Assembly (NCBI RefSeq): GCF_002332255.1
Contig: NZ_NRGW01000001.1
Location: 2,170,001-2,234,000 of the forward strand
Length of the DNA: 64,000 bases
Source: Halomonas sp. JB37
GTDB taxonomy: Bacteria; Pseudomonadota; Gammaproteobacteria; Pseudomonadales; Halomonadaceae
Direction of reading: 5' to 3'
Within the stretch, counting starts at the first letter, position 1; every line of letters starts with the position of its first letter. Below the pieces are notes generated by a model. That model did not search any database and had not been told where the DNA came from. It saw only the letters and a list, made by a program, of their open reading frames with translations. Positions 47,102 to 56,931 of this stretch are shown here, piece after piece. A program made the translations under genes and the position numbers.

Positions 47102-47137
47102 AAAACACCTCGTGCAATAACGCATGAGGTGTTTTTG
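47102..47137 (+). terminator. Terminator after the tRNA-Val pair
   Basis: A 10-bp stem CACCTCGTGC with GCATGAGGTG (one G-T pair), A-run at its left and five Ts at its right; it can also stop msrC transcription from the other side. Confidence 0.88.
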
Positions 47138-47145
47138 TATGTGTG

Positions 47146-47631
47146 CTAGTTAGCTTCGGCGGTGAAATTGGGTAAATCAGTTTGCTGAATAAAGATGGCA
47201 ACAAGCGCTTCAATGCCAGCTTGATCTTGCTGCGTGAAGCGCCCGTGCCGTGGGCTATCTAAATCTAGTACGCCCCAGAGGTGGCCATTGACAACGATAG
47301 GAACCACGAGCTCGGAGCGTGAGTTGGCATCGCAGGCAATATGATCTTCAACTGCATGTACGTCGTCGATTCGCTGAGTGGTTTGCTGGCGCGCAGCGGC
47401 ACCGCAGACACCTTTGCTGAAGGGGATCGGATGGCATGCAGGATGGCCTTGGAAGGGCCCCAGGCTGAGTACGTCAGATTGACGCTGAAGGTAAAAACCT
47501 ACCCAGTTTAAATCGCTAAGCTGTTGAGCGATAAACGCGCCTGTCTGTGCGCTGTTGGTTAGCCAGTCCCGTGTGTCCAGCAGCGCTTCCAGCTGGCGGT
47601 TAAGCATCGAGAAATCGACTGTGGTTTGCAT
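47146..47631 (-). CDS. msrC: Free methionine-(R)-sulfoxide reductase
   Basis: The 161-residue GAF-domain protein reduces free methionine-R-sulfoxide. Three conserved cysteines are visible: GHPACHPIPFSKGVCGAAA and HIACDANSRSELVVP. WVGFYL and the GVLDLDSP core of the GAF pocket are also present. Next to metNIQ it fits methionine uptake and repair. Confidence 0.92.
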   Translation of the reverse strand: MQTTVDFSMLNRQLEALLDTRDWLTNSAQTGAFIAQQLSDLNWVGFYLQRQSDVLSLGPFQGHPACHPIPFSKGVCGAAARQQTTQRIDDVHAVEDHIACDANSRSELVVPIVVNGHLWGVLDLDSPRHGRFTQQDQAGIEALVAIFIQQTDLPNFTAEAN

Positions 47632-47744
47632 GTGGCTTCCTTGTTTAGAAACCGGATAAGACCGGTGTTTTTTTCAAAGCGCACAAAGCCGGCGCAGGGC
47701 CGGCTTAGCATATCTTTTTACTGCGAAGGAAACAGTCCTGGGCG

Positions 47745-48536
47745 TTACTTAGTCCAGCCGGGAACGGCCGCGCCTTTGAATAACTCTTCCGCTTTTTCAA
47801 TGACTTCATCACGCTGATAGGCATCGACCAGTTGGCGAATCTCTTCGCGCTCTTCATCACCCGCACGCACGGCGATCAGGTTGACGTAAGGCGACTCAGG
47901 GCCTTCTTTAATCAGGGCGTCATCAAGGCTTAAGCCCGCTGGCTGTGCAAAGGTATTGTTGATGAACGCCATGTCGACATCGGGCAGTACGCGCGGTAGC
48001 TGAGCTGCTTCAATTTCACGGAAGCGGAAGTTGCGCGGGTTTTCAGCAATATCAATAGGCGTTGCTTCAAGGAATTCCGGGTCGTTAAGGGTGATCAGGC
48101 CTTCATTGTGCATCAAGATCAGCGCACGACCTTCGTTGGTCGGATCATTGGGTAGAGCAATTTGTGCGCCGTCAGGCAAGTCATCAATGCTGTCGTATTT
48201 CTCCGAGTAAGCGCCAATCGGATAAACGAAAGTGTAGCCTGCCACCGCGAGCTCGTAACCACGGTCGTTAATCATGGTGTCTAGGTAGGGTTCGTGCTGG
48301 TAGGCATTAGCATCTAAGCTGCCATCCGCGAGCGCAACGTTAGGTGTGACGAAGTCAGTAAATTCAATGATTTCGACATCAAGGTCGTATTCTTCTTTAG
48401 CGATGCGTGCCGCTACTTCCATTACTTCTGTTTCAGGGCCCGCAACGGTACCCATTTTGATGCTGCGAGTCTCTGCGTTGGCGACATTCACCGCAAGGGC
48501 TAGGACTGTCAGGCTACCGATAATGAGCTTTTGCAT
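47745..48536 (-). CDS. metQ: D-/L-methionine ABC transporter substrate-binding protein
   Basis: MetQ binds methionine for MetNI. The 263-residue product starts at ATG 48536 with GGAG upstream; a start 36 bases earlier adds an unfit tail. The NlpA/MetQ domain is plain (KMGTVAGPETEVMEVAARIA, LDANAYQHEPYLDTM, NNTFAQPAGLSL). The signal peptide ends NVANA followed by ETRS, with no lipobox cysteine, so the protein is probably soluble in the periplasm rather than a lipoprotein. Confidence 0.93.
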   Translation of the reverse strand: MQKLIIGSLTVLALAVNVANAETRSIKMGTVAGPETEVMEVAARIAKEEYDLDVEIIEFTDFVTPNVALADGSLDANAYQHEPYLDTMINDRGYELAVAGYTFVYPIGAYSEKYDSIDDLPDGAQIALPNDPTNEGRALILMHNEGLITLNDPEFLEATPIDIAENPRNFRFREIEAAQLPRVLPDVDMAFINNTFAQPAGLSLDDALIKEGPESPYVNLIAVRAGDEEREEIRQLVDAYQRDEVIEKAEELFKGAAVPGWTK

Positions 48537-48651
48537 GGCGTTTCTCCAATCACGTTGTAGATAATGCCGCAATGATGCGGGAATAAAAACTCTGTGTCTA
48601 ATTCGTTTTGGTTATATGGGGCCGAGTAATTATAATGAGCCAAATAAATAG

Positions 48652-49311
48652 CTACTTGCGATCACTTTTACGAACCAGGTAGTCGCCTAGGCTCTGGAAG
48701 CCTTGCACCATGATGACCAGAATCACGACCGTAATGAGCATAATGGTCGGGTTGAAGCGGTTATAGCCATAGCGTATGCCTAAATCGCCTAGGCCACCGC
48801 CACCGACTGCACCTGCCATGGCCGAGTAGCTCACCAGCGTTACGACGGTAATCGTTAAGCCCGTCATGATGCCGCCGCGAGCCTCTGGAATGAGTACTTT
48901 GCAAATGATCTGCCAGGGGGTGGCGCCCATTGCTTGTGCGGCTTCAATGAGTCCCGGTGAAAGCTCATTGAGCGCCGCTTCAACCAAGCGTGCAATAAAC
49001 GGAATGGCGGCAATCGTTAGCGGCACCGAAGCCGCATTGATGCCAATCGACGTACCAACAAGCATGCGCGTAAAAGGAATGATGGCCACCATCAAAATGA
49101 TAAAAGGGATTGAACGGCCAATGTTAGTAATGACGCTAAGCGCTTGGTTAAGCACAGGCTTTGCTAATATTTGGCGGGGGCGCGTGACGTAAAGCAATAC
49201 GCCTAGCGGTAGGCCAACCAGCGTTGAAATCAGCCCCGATATGGCCACCATGTAAAGAGTGTCCAGCGTGGCCTGTAAAATAAGATCAATCATTGCGCTG
49301 GACATAGCCAA
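48652..49311 (-). CDS. metI: Methionine ABC transporter permease
   Basis: A 219-residue inner-membrane protein with five membrane segments and the EAA loop EAAQAMGATPWQIICKVLIPEA that docks to MetN. The start overlaps metN by up to 26 bp (ATG 49311, with further in-frame ATGs at 49305 and 49293). It is the second gene of metNIQ. Confidence 0.94.
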   Translation of the reverse strand: MAMSSAMIDLILQATLDTLYMVAISGLISTLVGLPLGVLLYVTRPRQILAKPVLNQALSVITNIGRSIPFIILMVAIIPFTRMLVGTSIGINAASVPLTIAAIPFIARLVEAALNELSPGLIEAAQAMGATPWQIICKVLIPEARGGIMTGLTITVVTLVSYSAMAGAVGGGGLGDLGIRYGYNRFNPTIMLITVVILVIMVQGFQSLGDYLVRKSDRK

Positions 49312-50359
49312 GTACCTCTACCTGCAATTGATGAGATTCAAGATACGCCATGGCCTGCTGAGTTTGCGCCGCCGTACCTAATAGCTCTGCAATCATTAAG
49401 CCCAGGGTGCGTTCCTGAATAGATTCTACTTTAGCCTGCAAAATGCTGACGTCGACACCGCATTCACGGGCAAGGCGCGAAATGAGCGGCGTTGAGACCG
49501 CGTCGCCCGAGAAGGTGAGACGGACTACAGGGTGAGTATTATGGCCGGGCGCGTCCATGAGTCGTTCAATCAGCTCTTTAGGCGGCGTTAGCTGCAGGAA
49601 ATCATTGAGGAATTCTCGGCCCAGCTGAGTGCGCGGCGCGGTGAAAAAGTCGCCCACTTCAGCGTCTTCAACCAGTTTGCCGTCAGAAATCAGGCTCACT
49701 CGATGGCAAATCGATTTCACCACCTCCATTTCATGAGTAATCAATAAGATGGTAATGCCAAGCTGACGATTAATGTCACGCAGCAGCTCCAGAATTGAGC
49801 TGGTAGTTTGCGGGTCGAGTGCCGAGGTCGCTTCATCGCAAAGTAGAACCTGCGGCTTGCTAGCCAGGGCACGGGCAATGGCAACGCGCTGTTTTTGTCC
49901 GCCAGAAAGCTGAGCAGGGTATTGATCGGCTTTGTCCGCCAGGCCAACCATTTCCAGTAGCGGAATAACGCGCTCAAGCACGGCGTGACGTTTTTGGCCC
50001 ATTAGTTCAAGGGGAAGCGCGACGTTGTCGAATACTGTACGTGTGGTGAGCAAATTGAAGTGCTGAAAGATCATCCCAATTCGGTGGCGTGCACGATTAA
50101 GCTCTGCGTTGCTTAGGCGCGTCATTTCTTGACCATCTACCGTAACGCTGCCACTCGTGGGCCGCTCAAGTAGATTGACGCAGCGAATTAGCGTGGACTT
50201 GCCTGCGCCGGAAAGCCCAATGACGCCATGAATTGCGCCTTTCGGAACGCTGAGGCTGGCATTTTTGAGTGCATGGACAGCGTTTTTGTCGTTGCCCTTT
50301 CTTTTGCCGACAGAGGTGTTGCTGAAGTAGGTTTTACTGACGTTGCTAAGTTCAATCAT
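49286..50359 (-). CDS. metN: Methionine ABC transporter ATPase
   Basis: The 357-residue protein drives methionine uptake. Start ATG 50359 ([12 protein letters not shown]) is used, since 15 extra codons upstream have no family match. Motifs: Walker [15 protein letters not shown], signature [17 protein letters not shown], Walker [13 protein letters not shown], and a C-terminal NIL (ACT-like) domain (residues about 275-340) that senses methionine. It lies in operon metNIQ behind a terminated leader. Confidence 0.95.
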   Translation of the reverse strand: MIELSNVSKTYFSNTSVGKRKGNDKNAVHALKNASLSVPKGAIHGVIGLSGAGKSTLIRCVNLLERPTSGSVTVDGQEMTRLSNAELNRARHRIGMIFQHFNLLTTRTVFDNVALPLELMGQKRHAVLERVIPLLEMVGLADKADQYPAQLSGGQKQRVAIARALASKPQVLLCDEATSALDPQTTSSILELLRDINRQLGITILLITHEMEVVKSICHRVSLISDGKLVEDAEVGDFFTAPRTQLGREFLNDFLQLTPPKELIERLMDAPGHNTHPVVRLTFSGDAVSTPLISRLARECGVDVSILQAKVESIQERTLGLMIAELLGTAAQTQQAMAYLESHQLQVEVLGYVQRND

Positions 50360-50435
50360 AGCGTCTGCCTTAACGGTAGGCCGAAGACGGGTGCGGGGGT
50401 GCAAATTTCAAGTGGCCAAGGGGAGGGCTGAAAAT

Positions 50436-50460
50436 AAAAAAAGCCACCCGCCTGGGTGAC
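50436..50460 (-). terminator. Intrinsic terminator in metNIQ leader
   Basis: Seven-base-pair stem GTCACCC/GGGTGGC with an AGGC loop and seven Ts, about 80 nt before the metN start. Confidence 0.85.
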
Positions 50461-50568
50461 CATCAGCGCTGGACACACCCTATTAGCTGCACTTCACCTA
50501 ACAATGGCTTGGCCAATAAGTAGGTGGACGCCCGCAATATGGGTACAAATCGGCGTCATTAAATTTGC
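50436..50568 (-). ncRNA. Structured metNIQ leader with terminator, possible riboswitch
   Basis: Transcribed leftward from the promoter at 50575-50603, the leader can fold stem P1 (50557-50552 GACGCC with 50532-50527 GGCGTC). P2 stacks directly on it (50526-50521 CACCTA with 50500-50495 TAGGTG). The terminator hairpin at 50460-50443 has stem GTCACCC/GGGTGGC and seven Ts at 50442-50436. GGGTG at 50480-50476 could pair with CACCC at 50458-50454 and so prevent the terminator. I do not recognise any known SAM or other riboswitch class. A 21-codon reading frame in the leader is not Met-rich. Confidence 0.5.
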
Positions 50569-50574
50569 GACCAA

Positions 50575-50603
50575 AGTTTAAATATGCCGACATGCCTTGT
50601 CAA
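50575..50603 (-). promoter_or_regulatory. metNIQ promoter
   Basis: A perfect -35 TTGACA at 50603-50598 and -10 TAAACT at 50580-50575, with a 17-bp spacer, read leftward. Transcription should start near 50568 and run through the leader and terminator. Confidence 0.7.
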
Positions 50604-50858
50604 TCACATCCGTCTGATTGTATGTTTTAAGCTGGAAAAATAGCGATATTTCCTGACATTGGTCACTTTTTTCGTATTTTTCACTAATCAATATGCTTGG
50701 TCATATGTTTGGCTTGACTGGGTGAGAGGTTGCTTAGCCATTCAGCATTATCGGGTTAGCAGGCAATATATTGGAGAAGAGTGCGCAAGAGCGAGGCACC
50801 AGTAGTAAGCTTGTGCCCAGAATTCCGCTAGCGCTGAAATTTAGGAGATAAGAGCTTT
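50604..50858. other. Upstream region of ribE
   Basis: A gap of about 255 bp between the metNIQ promoter and ribE on the other strand. It contains no gene. I find no FMN riboswitch motif before ribE. An RBS, TTTAGGAGATA, precedes the start. Confidence 0.5.
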
Positions 50859-51485
50859 ATGTTTACTGGCATTGTGCAAGGGGTTGCGAAGGTAGTGGCA
50901 GTGCGTGAACTGGATGAGTTTCGCGTGCACATAGTTGAAATGCCTCTCTCAATGCGAGCGGGCCTTGAGATCGGCGCATCGGTTGCCCATAACGGAGTTT
51001 GTTTGACGGTAACGTCGATCGAGGGTGATAACGTAAGCTTTGATTTAATGCGCGAAACGCTGCGTTTGACCAATCTTGGTGCCATTACGCCAGGGCAGTG
51101 CGTCAATATAGAGCGGGCGGCGCGCTTTGGTGATGAAATTGGCGGGCACTCGATGTCGGGTCATATTATTTCTATGGCAGACGTGGTGGCGATTGAAGAG
51201 GCACCTAATAATCGTCGCCTGTGGTTTGCTCTTCCCGAACGGCTTGGCCGCTTCGTATTTGAGAAGGGCTATATCGGTGTCGACGGCATTAGCTTGACGA
51301 TAGGCGACGTGCGCCAAACAGAGGCCGGCGCTGAGTTTAGCGTTAATTTAATTCCTGAAACGCTGGCACGCACTACTCTTCAAGGCCGGGCGCCTGGAGA
51401 TCAGGTCAATATTGAAATCGATCCACAAACGCAGGTCATCGTTGAAACTGTAGAGCGTATTCTGGCTACGCAGCCGCGGGTTTAA
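50859..51485 (+). CDS. ribE: Riboflavin synthase alpha chain
   Basis: This enzyme dismutates two 6,7-dimethyl-8-ribityllumazines to riboflavin. The 208-residue product has two lumazine-binding barrels, each starting with the usual pattern (MFTGIVQGVAKV at the N-terminus; the second near residue 98, SMSGHIISMADVV). It shows ENVSFDLMRETLRLTNLGAI-type and VGVDGISLTIGDV-type signatures. The gene stands alone, not in a rib operon. Confidence 0.94.
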   Translation: MFTGIVQGVAKVVAVRELDEFRVHIVEMPLSMRAGLEIGASVAHNGVCLTVTSIEGDNVSFDLMRETLRLTNLGAITPGQCVNIERAARFGDEIGGHSMSGHIISMADVVAIEEAPNNRRLWFALPERLGRFVFEKGYIGVDGISLTIGDVRQTEAGAEFSVNLIPETLARTTLQGRAPGDQVNIEIDPQTQVIVETVERILATQPRV

Positions 51486-51731
51486 CAGGTAGGCCTCCCA
51501 TAGTAAGGCCTATAGCAGCGGTGATTATTATATTGGTGCGTTATGGAATTGACCAATTGGTTAGCCCATGGCCTGAAGATTGCTTGGCATTAAGCCGCGG
51601 GACTTTCTCGCGATTAGGGGCCGCTATGCTGGGGCGCTCGCATCACGTGGAGCGTTTCGGTAGTATGTGCGGCTTTTCTGGGCACCGGAACGCATGCTGA
51701 TGCGGCGTTAGCGCTAAGGACAACAATATTC

Positions 51732-53030
51732 ATGAAACGTCTGGATAACTACTTCAAGCTCTCCGAGCACAAAACCAATGTAAAGACAGAAGTTATCGCC
51801 GGGATCACCACGTTCCTGACGATGGCTTACATTATTTTTGTCAACCCAAGCATCCTTTCTGAAGCGGGGATGGATTACGGCGCAGTGTTTGTGGCCACCT
51901 GCTTAGCGGCGGCTATTGGTTGTTTCGTGATGGGGCTGTGGGCTAATTACCCCATCGCCCAGGCGCCTGGTATGGGATTGAACGCTTTCTTTACCTATGG
52001 CGTAGTGCTAGGGATGGGCTACACCTGGGAAGCAGCGTTGGGAGCGGTGTTCTTTTCTGGTCTGACGTTCTTTTTACTCAGTATTTTCAGAATTCGCGAA
52101 TGGATTATTAATGCCATTCCGATGTCGTTGCGGCTGGGGATTGCGGCCGGTATCGGGCTGTTCCTGGCGATGATTGCGCTTAAAAACGCAGGGATTGTCG
52201 TTGCTAATCCTGCCACCTTCGTTTCGCTGGGAGATCTCTCTCAGCCGCCGGCTATTTATGCCTTGCTGGGCTTCTTTGTTATTACCGCTCTCTCTTACCT
52301 GCGGGTAACCGGCGCAGTAATGATCGGTATTTTGGGCATCACCGTACTGGCGATGCTGCTTGGGCATAACCAGTACGGTGGATTAATGTCGATGCCGCCT
52401 TCCATTGCACCTACCTTTATGGCGATGGATTTGATGGGTGCGTTAGATGTAGCGATGCTCAGCGTGATTTTCGCTTTCTTGTTTGTGGACCTATTTGATA
52501 CTTCGGGCACCTTAGTGGGCGTTGCTCATCGGGGTAAGCTGCTAGATAAAGACGGCAAGCTGCCCCGCATTGGTCGCGCCATGATGGCCGACAGTACCGC
52601 GTCTATGGCGGGTGCTGCGTTGGGTACTTCAACCACGACGAGCTATATTGAATCAACCGCGGGTATTGCCTCGGGCGGCCGTACCGGTTTGACCGCAGTA
52701 GTGGTTGGCGTGATGTTCCTTATCAGCCTGTTTTTTGCACCGCTAGCCGGCTCTATTCCTGCCTACGCCACCGCCGGTGCGCTGCTATACGTTGCGGTAT
52801 TGATGGCGGGTAGCTTGGCGCATGCCAACTGGGATGACCCTACCGATGCCGCGCCGGTTTTGATTGCAGCCCTGGCGATGCCACTGACGTTCTCCATTGC
52901 TGAGGGGATTGCGCTGGGCTTTATTAGCTATGTTGCCATCAAAACATTGTCGGGCCGTTTCAGCGATCTGAATCCAGCTGTCATTATTTTGTCGCTGCTG
53001 TTTGCCGCGAGATATCTATTCATGGGGTGA
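51732..53030 (+). CDS. NCS2 purine permease, AzgA-like
   Basis: A 432-residue, twelve-to-thirteen segment permease with the AzgA-type motifs KTEVIAGITTFLTMAYIIFV, QAPGMGLNAFFTYGVV, and LFDTSGTLVGVAHRGKLLDK. The likely substrates are hypoxanthine, adenine and guanine by H+ symport. It is followed by apt and gpt, which fits purine salvage. The 246-bp gap before it contains no recognisable purine riboswitch. Confidence 0.9.
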   Translation: MKRLDNYFKLSEHKTNVKTEVIAGITTFLTMAYIIFVNPSILSEAGMDYGAVFVATCLAAAIGCFVMGLWANYPIAQAPGMGLNAFFTYGVVLGMGYTWEAALGAVFFSGLTFFLLSIFRIREWIINAIPMSLRLGIAAGIGLFLAMIALKNAGIVVANPATFVSLGDLSQPPAIYALLGFFVITALSYLRVTGAVMIGILGITVLAMLLGHNQYGGLMSMPPSIAPTFMAMDLMGALDVAMLSVIFAFLFVDLFDTSGTLVGVAHRGKLLDKDGKLPRIGRAMMADSTASMAGAALGTSTTTSYIESTAGIASGGRTGLTAVVVGVMFLISLFFAPLAGSIPAYATAGALLYVAVLMAGSLAHANWDDPTDAAPVLIAALAMPLTFSIAEGIALGFISYVAIKTLSGRFSDLNPAVIILSLLFAARYLFMG

Positions 53031-53099
53031 TGACCCCCTGATTTTGACTCTTTTCTACTGTTTTTTTACTACTTTTTCTACTAATCGATGAGAGGCGCG

Positions 53100-53645
53100 A
53101 TGAGTATCTACGGCGACTACATTAAGTCCGTCATTCGCACGGTTCCTGACTGGCCTGAGCAGGGCGTAAATTTTCGTGATATCACTCCTTTGTTACAAAA
53201 TAGCGCGGCTTTTCGCAAGCTGATTGATAGCTTTGTTCATCGTTATCAAGAAATGAACCTGGATGCCATCGCGGCCATCGATGCTCGTGGGTTTATCATT
53301 GGCGCACCGCTGGCATATGAATTGGGTTGCAGCTTTGTCCCGGTGCGTAAGAAGGGCAAGCTGCCGTTCAAAACCATCAGTGAAACGTACACGCTTGAGT
53401 ACGGCCACTCGGAGGTCGAGCTACATTCCGATGCTTTCCAAAAGGATGACCGCATTCTGTTGATGGATGACCTGATAGCGACCGGTGGCACGATGATGGC
53501 AGCGGCAAATCTCATTCAACGCAGCGGTGGCAACGTCGTTGAGACAGCCACTATTATTGATCTGCCTGAGCTGGGTGGTTCACAGAAAATTCGCGATGCC
53601 GGTTACAGCGTATTCGCAGTTTGTTCTTTCAACGAAGACGAGTAA
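53100..53645 (+). CDS. apt: Adenine phosphoribosyltransferase
   Basis: Apt converts adenine and PRPP to AMP. The 181-residue product has [17 protein letters not shown], the hood and [13 protein letters not shown], and PRPP site [20 protein letters not shown] 53100 has GAGAGG at 53090-53095. The ATG 12 bases upstream has no good RBS. Confidence 0.94.
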   Translation: MSIYGDYIKSVIRTVPDWPEQGVNFRDITPLLQNSAAFRKLIDSFVHRYQEMNLDAIAAIDARGFIIGAPLAYELGCSFVPVRKKGKLPFKTISETYTLEYGHSEVELHSDAFQKDDRILLMDDLIATGGTMMAAANLIQRSGGNVVETATIIDLPELGGSQKIRDAGYSVFAVCSFNEDE

Positions 53646-53650
53646 TCCCC

Positions 53651-54130
53651 ATGAGCAGCGACCGTTATCACCAACACTTCACTGTTTCCTGGGATCAGCT
53701 GCACCGCGATGTGCGTGCGCTTTGTCACCAGATGATCGAGCGTGATTTTAAAGGCATCGTGGCGATTACGCGTGGCGGTTTAATTCCTGCTGCATTAATT
53801 GCGCGGGAATTGGATATCCGGCTGATCGATACCGTGTGCATTAAAAGCTATGACCATATGGATCAGGGCGGTCTGGATATTATGAAGGGCGTCGAGCACG
53901 ACGGCGACGGATGGCTACTGGTTGATGACTTAGTCGACACCGGTAAAACGGCGCGGGCAGTGCGTAAAATGCTACCCAAGGCGCACTTTGTCACTATTTA
54001 TGCCAAGCCGGACGGCCGCCCCTTAGTCGATCAATATCTGACAGAAGTGGCTCAGCAGTGTTGGATCCAGTTTCCCTGGGACATGGGCGTCGCTTACGTT
54101 GAGCCGCTTGTTGATCAACTGAAGAGGTAA
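53651..54130 (+). CDS. gpt: Xanthine(-guanine) phosphoribosyltransferase
   Basis: Gpt salvages guanine and xanthine. The 159-residue product, taken from ATG 53651, matches the E. coli Gpt length and has [36 protein letters not shown], and the base-binding [14 protein letters not shown]. It starts 5 bp after apt and ends 2 bp before ung. Confidence 0.93.
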   Translation: MSSDRYHQHFTVSWDQLHRDVRALCHQMIERDFKGIVAITRGGLIPAALIARELDIRLIDTVCIKSYDHMDQGGLDIMKGVEHDGDGWLLVDDLVDTGKTARAVRKMLPKAHFVTIYAKPDGRPLVDQYLTEVAQQCWIQFPWDMGVAYVEPLVDQLKR

Positions 54131-54132
54131 GT

Positions 54133-54816
54133 ATGGCCAATCCACTTCCCAACGATTGGAGTCAGTGGCTGGGTAATGAGTTTGAGGCAGATTACATGCT
54201 GGCGCTAAAGGCATTTTTAGCACAGCAAAAGTCGGCCAAAAAAGTTATCTACCCGCACTCTACGCAGTGGTTTCGTGCTTTCGAACTGACCCCGTTAAGC
54301 GAAGTGAAAGTGGTCATTCTAGGCCAAGATCCTTACCACGGCCCCCATCAGGCGCACGGCCTGTGTTTCTCTGTGCAGGCCGGTATTCCCGTGCCGCCGT
54401 CGCTGGTTAATATCTATAAAGAGTTGGCCACTGATGTCGGCTTTACGCCGGTGCGCCACGGTCATCTGGAAGCGTGGGCGAGACAGGGCGTGCTGTTATT
54501 GAATACTTCGCTCACCGTTGAGCAGGGTAATGCGGCATCCCATCGAGGAAAAGGATGGGAGCCGTTTACCGATCGCGCTATCGAGACGGTTAGCCAGCAT
54601 TCGCCTCCCTGTGTATTTCTCCTTTGGGGGGGGCATGCACGCCAGAAGATCGCGTTAATTGATCAAAGCCGGCATTTAATACTCGAAGCACCTCACCCTT
54701 CACCGCTTTCAGCGTACCGAGGTTTCTTCGGTACACGGCATTTTTCACAAGCAAATCAGTTCCTGCAAGCGCAGGGGCGAGCGCCTATTGAGTGGCAATT
54801 ACCGGAAACCCCTTAA
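54133..54816 (+). CDS. ung: Uracil-DNA glycosylase
   Basis: Ung removes uracil from DNA. The 227-residue product has catalytic Asp66 in [18 protein letters not shown] and the histidine-containing loop [16 protein letters not shown]. It starts 2 bp after gpt. The TAA is followed by a gap before upp. Confidence 0.96.
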   Translation: MANPLPNDWSQWLGNEFEADYMLALKAFLAQQKSAKKVIYPHSTQWFRAFELTPLSEVKVVILGQDPYHGPHQAHGLCFSVQAGIPVPPSLVNIYKELATDVGFTPVRHGHLEAWARQGVLLLNTSLTVEQGNAASHRGKGWEPFTDRAIETVSQHSPPCVFLLWGGHARQKIALIDQSRHLILEAPHPSPLSAYRGFFGTRHFSQANQFLQAQGRAPIEWQLPETP

Positions 54817-54910
54817 CCTAGAAACGGGTTGCGGTTAGAATGTGCGCAATTTTGCGCCTAATGAAAGATCTCAGGTTGCCATTCTGAATCCCCTGCAGTG
54901 AGGAAGTCCC

Positions 54911-55540
54911 ATGAGTGTTTACGCTATTAACCATCCGCTTGTTCAACATAAATTGGGGCTGATGCGTGAAGTTGATCTGAGCACTAAGAGCTTTCGTGAA
55001 CTAGCAGGTGAAGTCGCCAAACTGTTGACCTATGAAGCAACCAAAGGTCTGGAACTTGAAGACCATGAGATTCAGGGCTGGAACGGCGAGCCGATCGCCA
55101 CGCGTCGGTTAAAGGGTAAAAAAGTCACCGTTGTGCCCATTTTACGTGCCGGACTTGGCATGTTGGAAGGCGTAACGGACCTTATCCCCAGTGCGCGGGT
55201 CAGCGTCGTAGGGCTTTACCGCGATGAAGAATCGCTGCAACCAGTGCCTTATTTCGCCAAGTTTGCCAACGATATTGAAGAACGCATGGCGATTGTGATT
55301 GATCCGATGCTGGCAACAGGCGGTTCTATGGTCGCCACGTTAGATATGCTGCGCGAGCGCGGTTGTGAACACATGAAAGTGATTGTGCTAGTCGCCGCAC
55401 CGGAAGGCATTAAGCGAGTGCAGGAAGCCTACCCTGATATCGAAATCTATACCGCTTCCGTTGATGACCGATTGGATGAAAATGGCTATATCGTCCCAGG
55501 GCTAGGCGACGCTGGCGATAAGATTTTCGGAACGCGCTAA
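54911..55540 (+). CDS. upp: Uracil phosphoribosyltransferase
   Basis: Upp makes UMP from uracil and PRPP. The 209-residue product has [17 protein letters not shown] site [19 protein letters not shown], and ends [13 protein letters not shown], the conserved C-terminal loop. A strong terminator follows, then uraA, its usual partner. Confidence 0.96.
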   Translation: MSVYAINHPLVQHKLGLMREVDLSTKSFRELAGEVAKLLTYEATKGLELEDHEIQGWNGEPIATRRLKGKKVTVVPILRAGLGMLEGVTDLIPSARVSVVGLYRDEESLQPVPYFAKFANDIEERMAIVIDPMLATGGSMVATLDMLRERGCEHMKVIVLVAAPEGIKRVQEAYPDIEIYTASVDDRLDENGYIVPGLGDAGDKIFGTR

Positions 55541-55556
55541 GCGTCCTTTTTCAGAC

Positions 55557-55590
55557 TGCCCCTTACGTTCTGCGTTAGGGGCATTTTTTT
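55557..55590 (+). terminator. Intrinsic terminator between upp and uraA
   Basis: An 11-bp stem TGCCCCTTACG with CGTTAGGGGCA (one pair mispaired by G-T) and seven Ts. It can limit uraA read-through. Confidence 0.9.
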
Positions 55591-55626
55591 GCACATTACA
55601 ATTTAATCATCTCTAGGATATCACCG

Positions 55627-56859
55627 ATGCGTGACGTTGCTGGCCAAACTGAGTCGTGGGCAAAAGTGCTCTTAACCGGTACGCAAATGCTCTTTGTAGC
55701 ATTTGGTGCCTTGGTATTAGTGCCTCTTTTAACCGGGCTTGATCCAAGTGTCGCACTGTTTACAGCTGGTGTGGGCACACTGGTGTTCCATTCAGTCACT
55801 AGCCAAAGCGTACCGGTGTTTTTAGCCTCATCGTTTGCCTTTATTGCGCCTATTCAAGGCTCGGTAGCCAGCTTTGGTATTCCAGCTACGATGGGTGGGC
55901 TAATGGCGTCTGGTCTGGTGTATGTGGTTATTTCACAAGCCGTGCGCTTAAAAGGTACCGCTTGGCTGCACCGGCTACTGCCTGCGGTCGTGGTCGGGCC
56001 AGTCATTATGGTAATTGGTCTTGCGCTGGCGCCCGTCGCTGTGAGTATGGCCACAGGTGAAACTAGCGATAACATTGGCTATGGTGCCGCCATTTTCTTA
56101 TCAATGACCAGCTTGCTGGTGACGCTGCTGCTCGCCGTTTTTGGGCGTGGGCTGCTAAGACTATTGCCGATTATTGGCGGGATTTTTACGGGCTATGTGC
56201 TAGCGCTACTAATGGGTGTGGTCGACTTTACGCCGATTCATGAGGCCGCATGGCTATCGATGCCCAGCTTTACAGCACCAAGTTTTCATTGGGCCGCTAT
56301 CCTGTTCATGATCCCCGTTGCTATTGCCCCGGCGGTTGAACACATTGGTGATATGGTGGCTATTGGATCGGTGACGCGCAAAAACTATCTTGAAAAGCCG
56401 GGTCTGCATCGCACTTTACTCGGCGATGGATTAGCAACAACGGTAGCTGCTTTATTTGGTGGGCCGCCCAATACAACCTATTCAGAAGTAACGGGGGCAG
56501 TGACTCTCACGCGAGCATTTAACCCAAAGTACATGATAGTCGCCGCGATCGTCGCCATTATATTAGCCTTTGTTGCTAAGCTAGGCGCATTTTTGCAAAC
56601 CATTCCGGGCCCTGTGATGGGCGGCATTATGACGCTGTTGTTTGGTTCTATCGCAGTGGTAGGAATGAATACACTTGTACGTGCTGGGCAATCGCTAACG
56701 GCACCCCGCAATCTAGTAGTGGTCTCATTGATACTGGTGTTTGGAATTGGTGGTATGCAGTTTGGGGATGGCCAGTTTACGCTGCAGGGCGTCAGCTTAG
56801 CTGCGCTAGTGGGTATTGTGCTGAACTGGCTATTACCCCAAGAGCAAGAGGGCGAATAA
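55627..56859 (+). CDS. uraA: Uracil/H+ symporter
   Basis: UraA imports uracil. The 410-residue NCS2 permease has LTGTQMLFVAFGALVLVPLL, VAIAPAVEHIGDMVAIG, and a GGPPNTTYSEVTGAVTLTRA active-site segment. It pairs with upp. It differs from the AzgA type at 51732 by subfamily motifs. Confidence 0.93.
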   Translation: MRDVAGQTESWAKVLLTGTQMLFVAFGALVLVPLLTGLDPSVALFTAGVGTLVFHSVTSQSVPVFLASSFAFIAPIQGSVASFGIPATMGGLMASGLVYVVISQAVRLKGTAWLHRLLPAVVVGPVIMVIGLALAPVAVSMATGETSDNIGYGAAIFLSMTSLLVTLLLAVFGRGLLRLLPIIGGIFTGYVLALLMGVVDFTPIHEAAWLSMPSFTAPSFHWAAILFMIPVAIAPAVEHIGDMVAIGSVTRKNYLEKPGLHRTLLGDGLATTVAALFGGPPNTTYSEVTGAVTLTRAFNPKYMIVAAIVAIILAFVAKLGAFLQTIPGPVMGGIMTLLFGSIAVVGMNTLVRAGQSLTAPRNLVVVSLILVFGIGGMQFGDGQFTLQGVSLAALVGIVLNWLLPQEQEGE

Positions 56860-56931
56860 CATTAGCGTTTTGAACACCGCGTGCATCGCTTGGATGACAG
56901 CGCGCCAGTGGTAACCAGGAGCGTCGGCAGC

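Noticed and set aside
50505-50545. Short frame in the metN leader as a leader peptide
   Set aside because: It has only one Met and no RBS, so attenuation by methionine codons does not fit.
50604-50858. FMN riboswitch before ribE
   Set aside because: The conserved RFN core (AGGGCAGGGTG-like and ACCGGCGGT) is not present on either strand.
51486-51731. Purine riboswitch before the AzgA-type permease
   Set aside because: No TATAA-type P1 with the conserved loops is seen; the gap has no strong structure.
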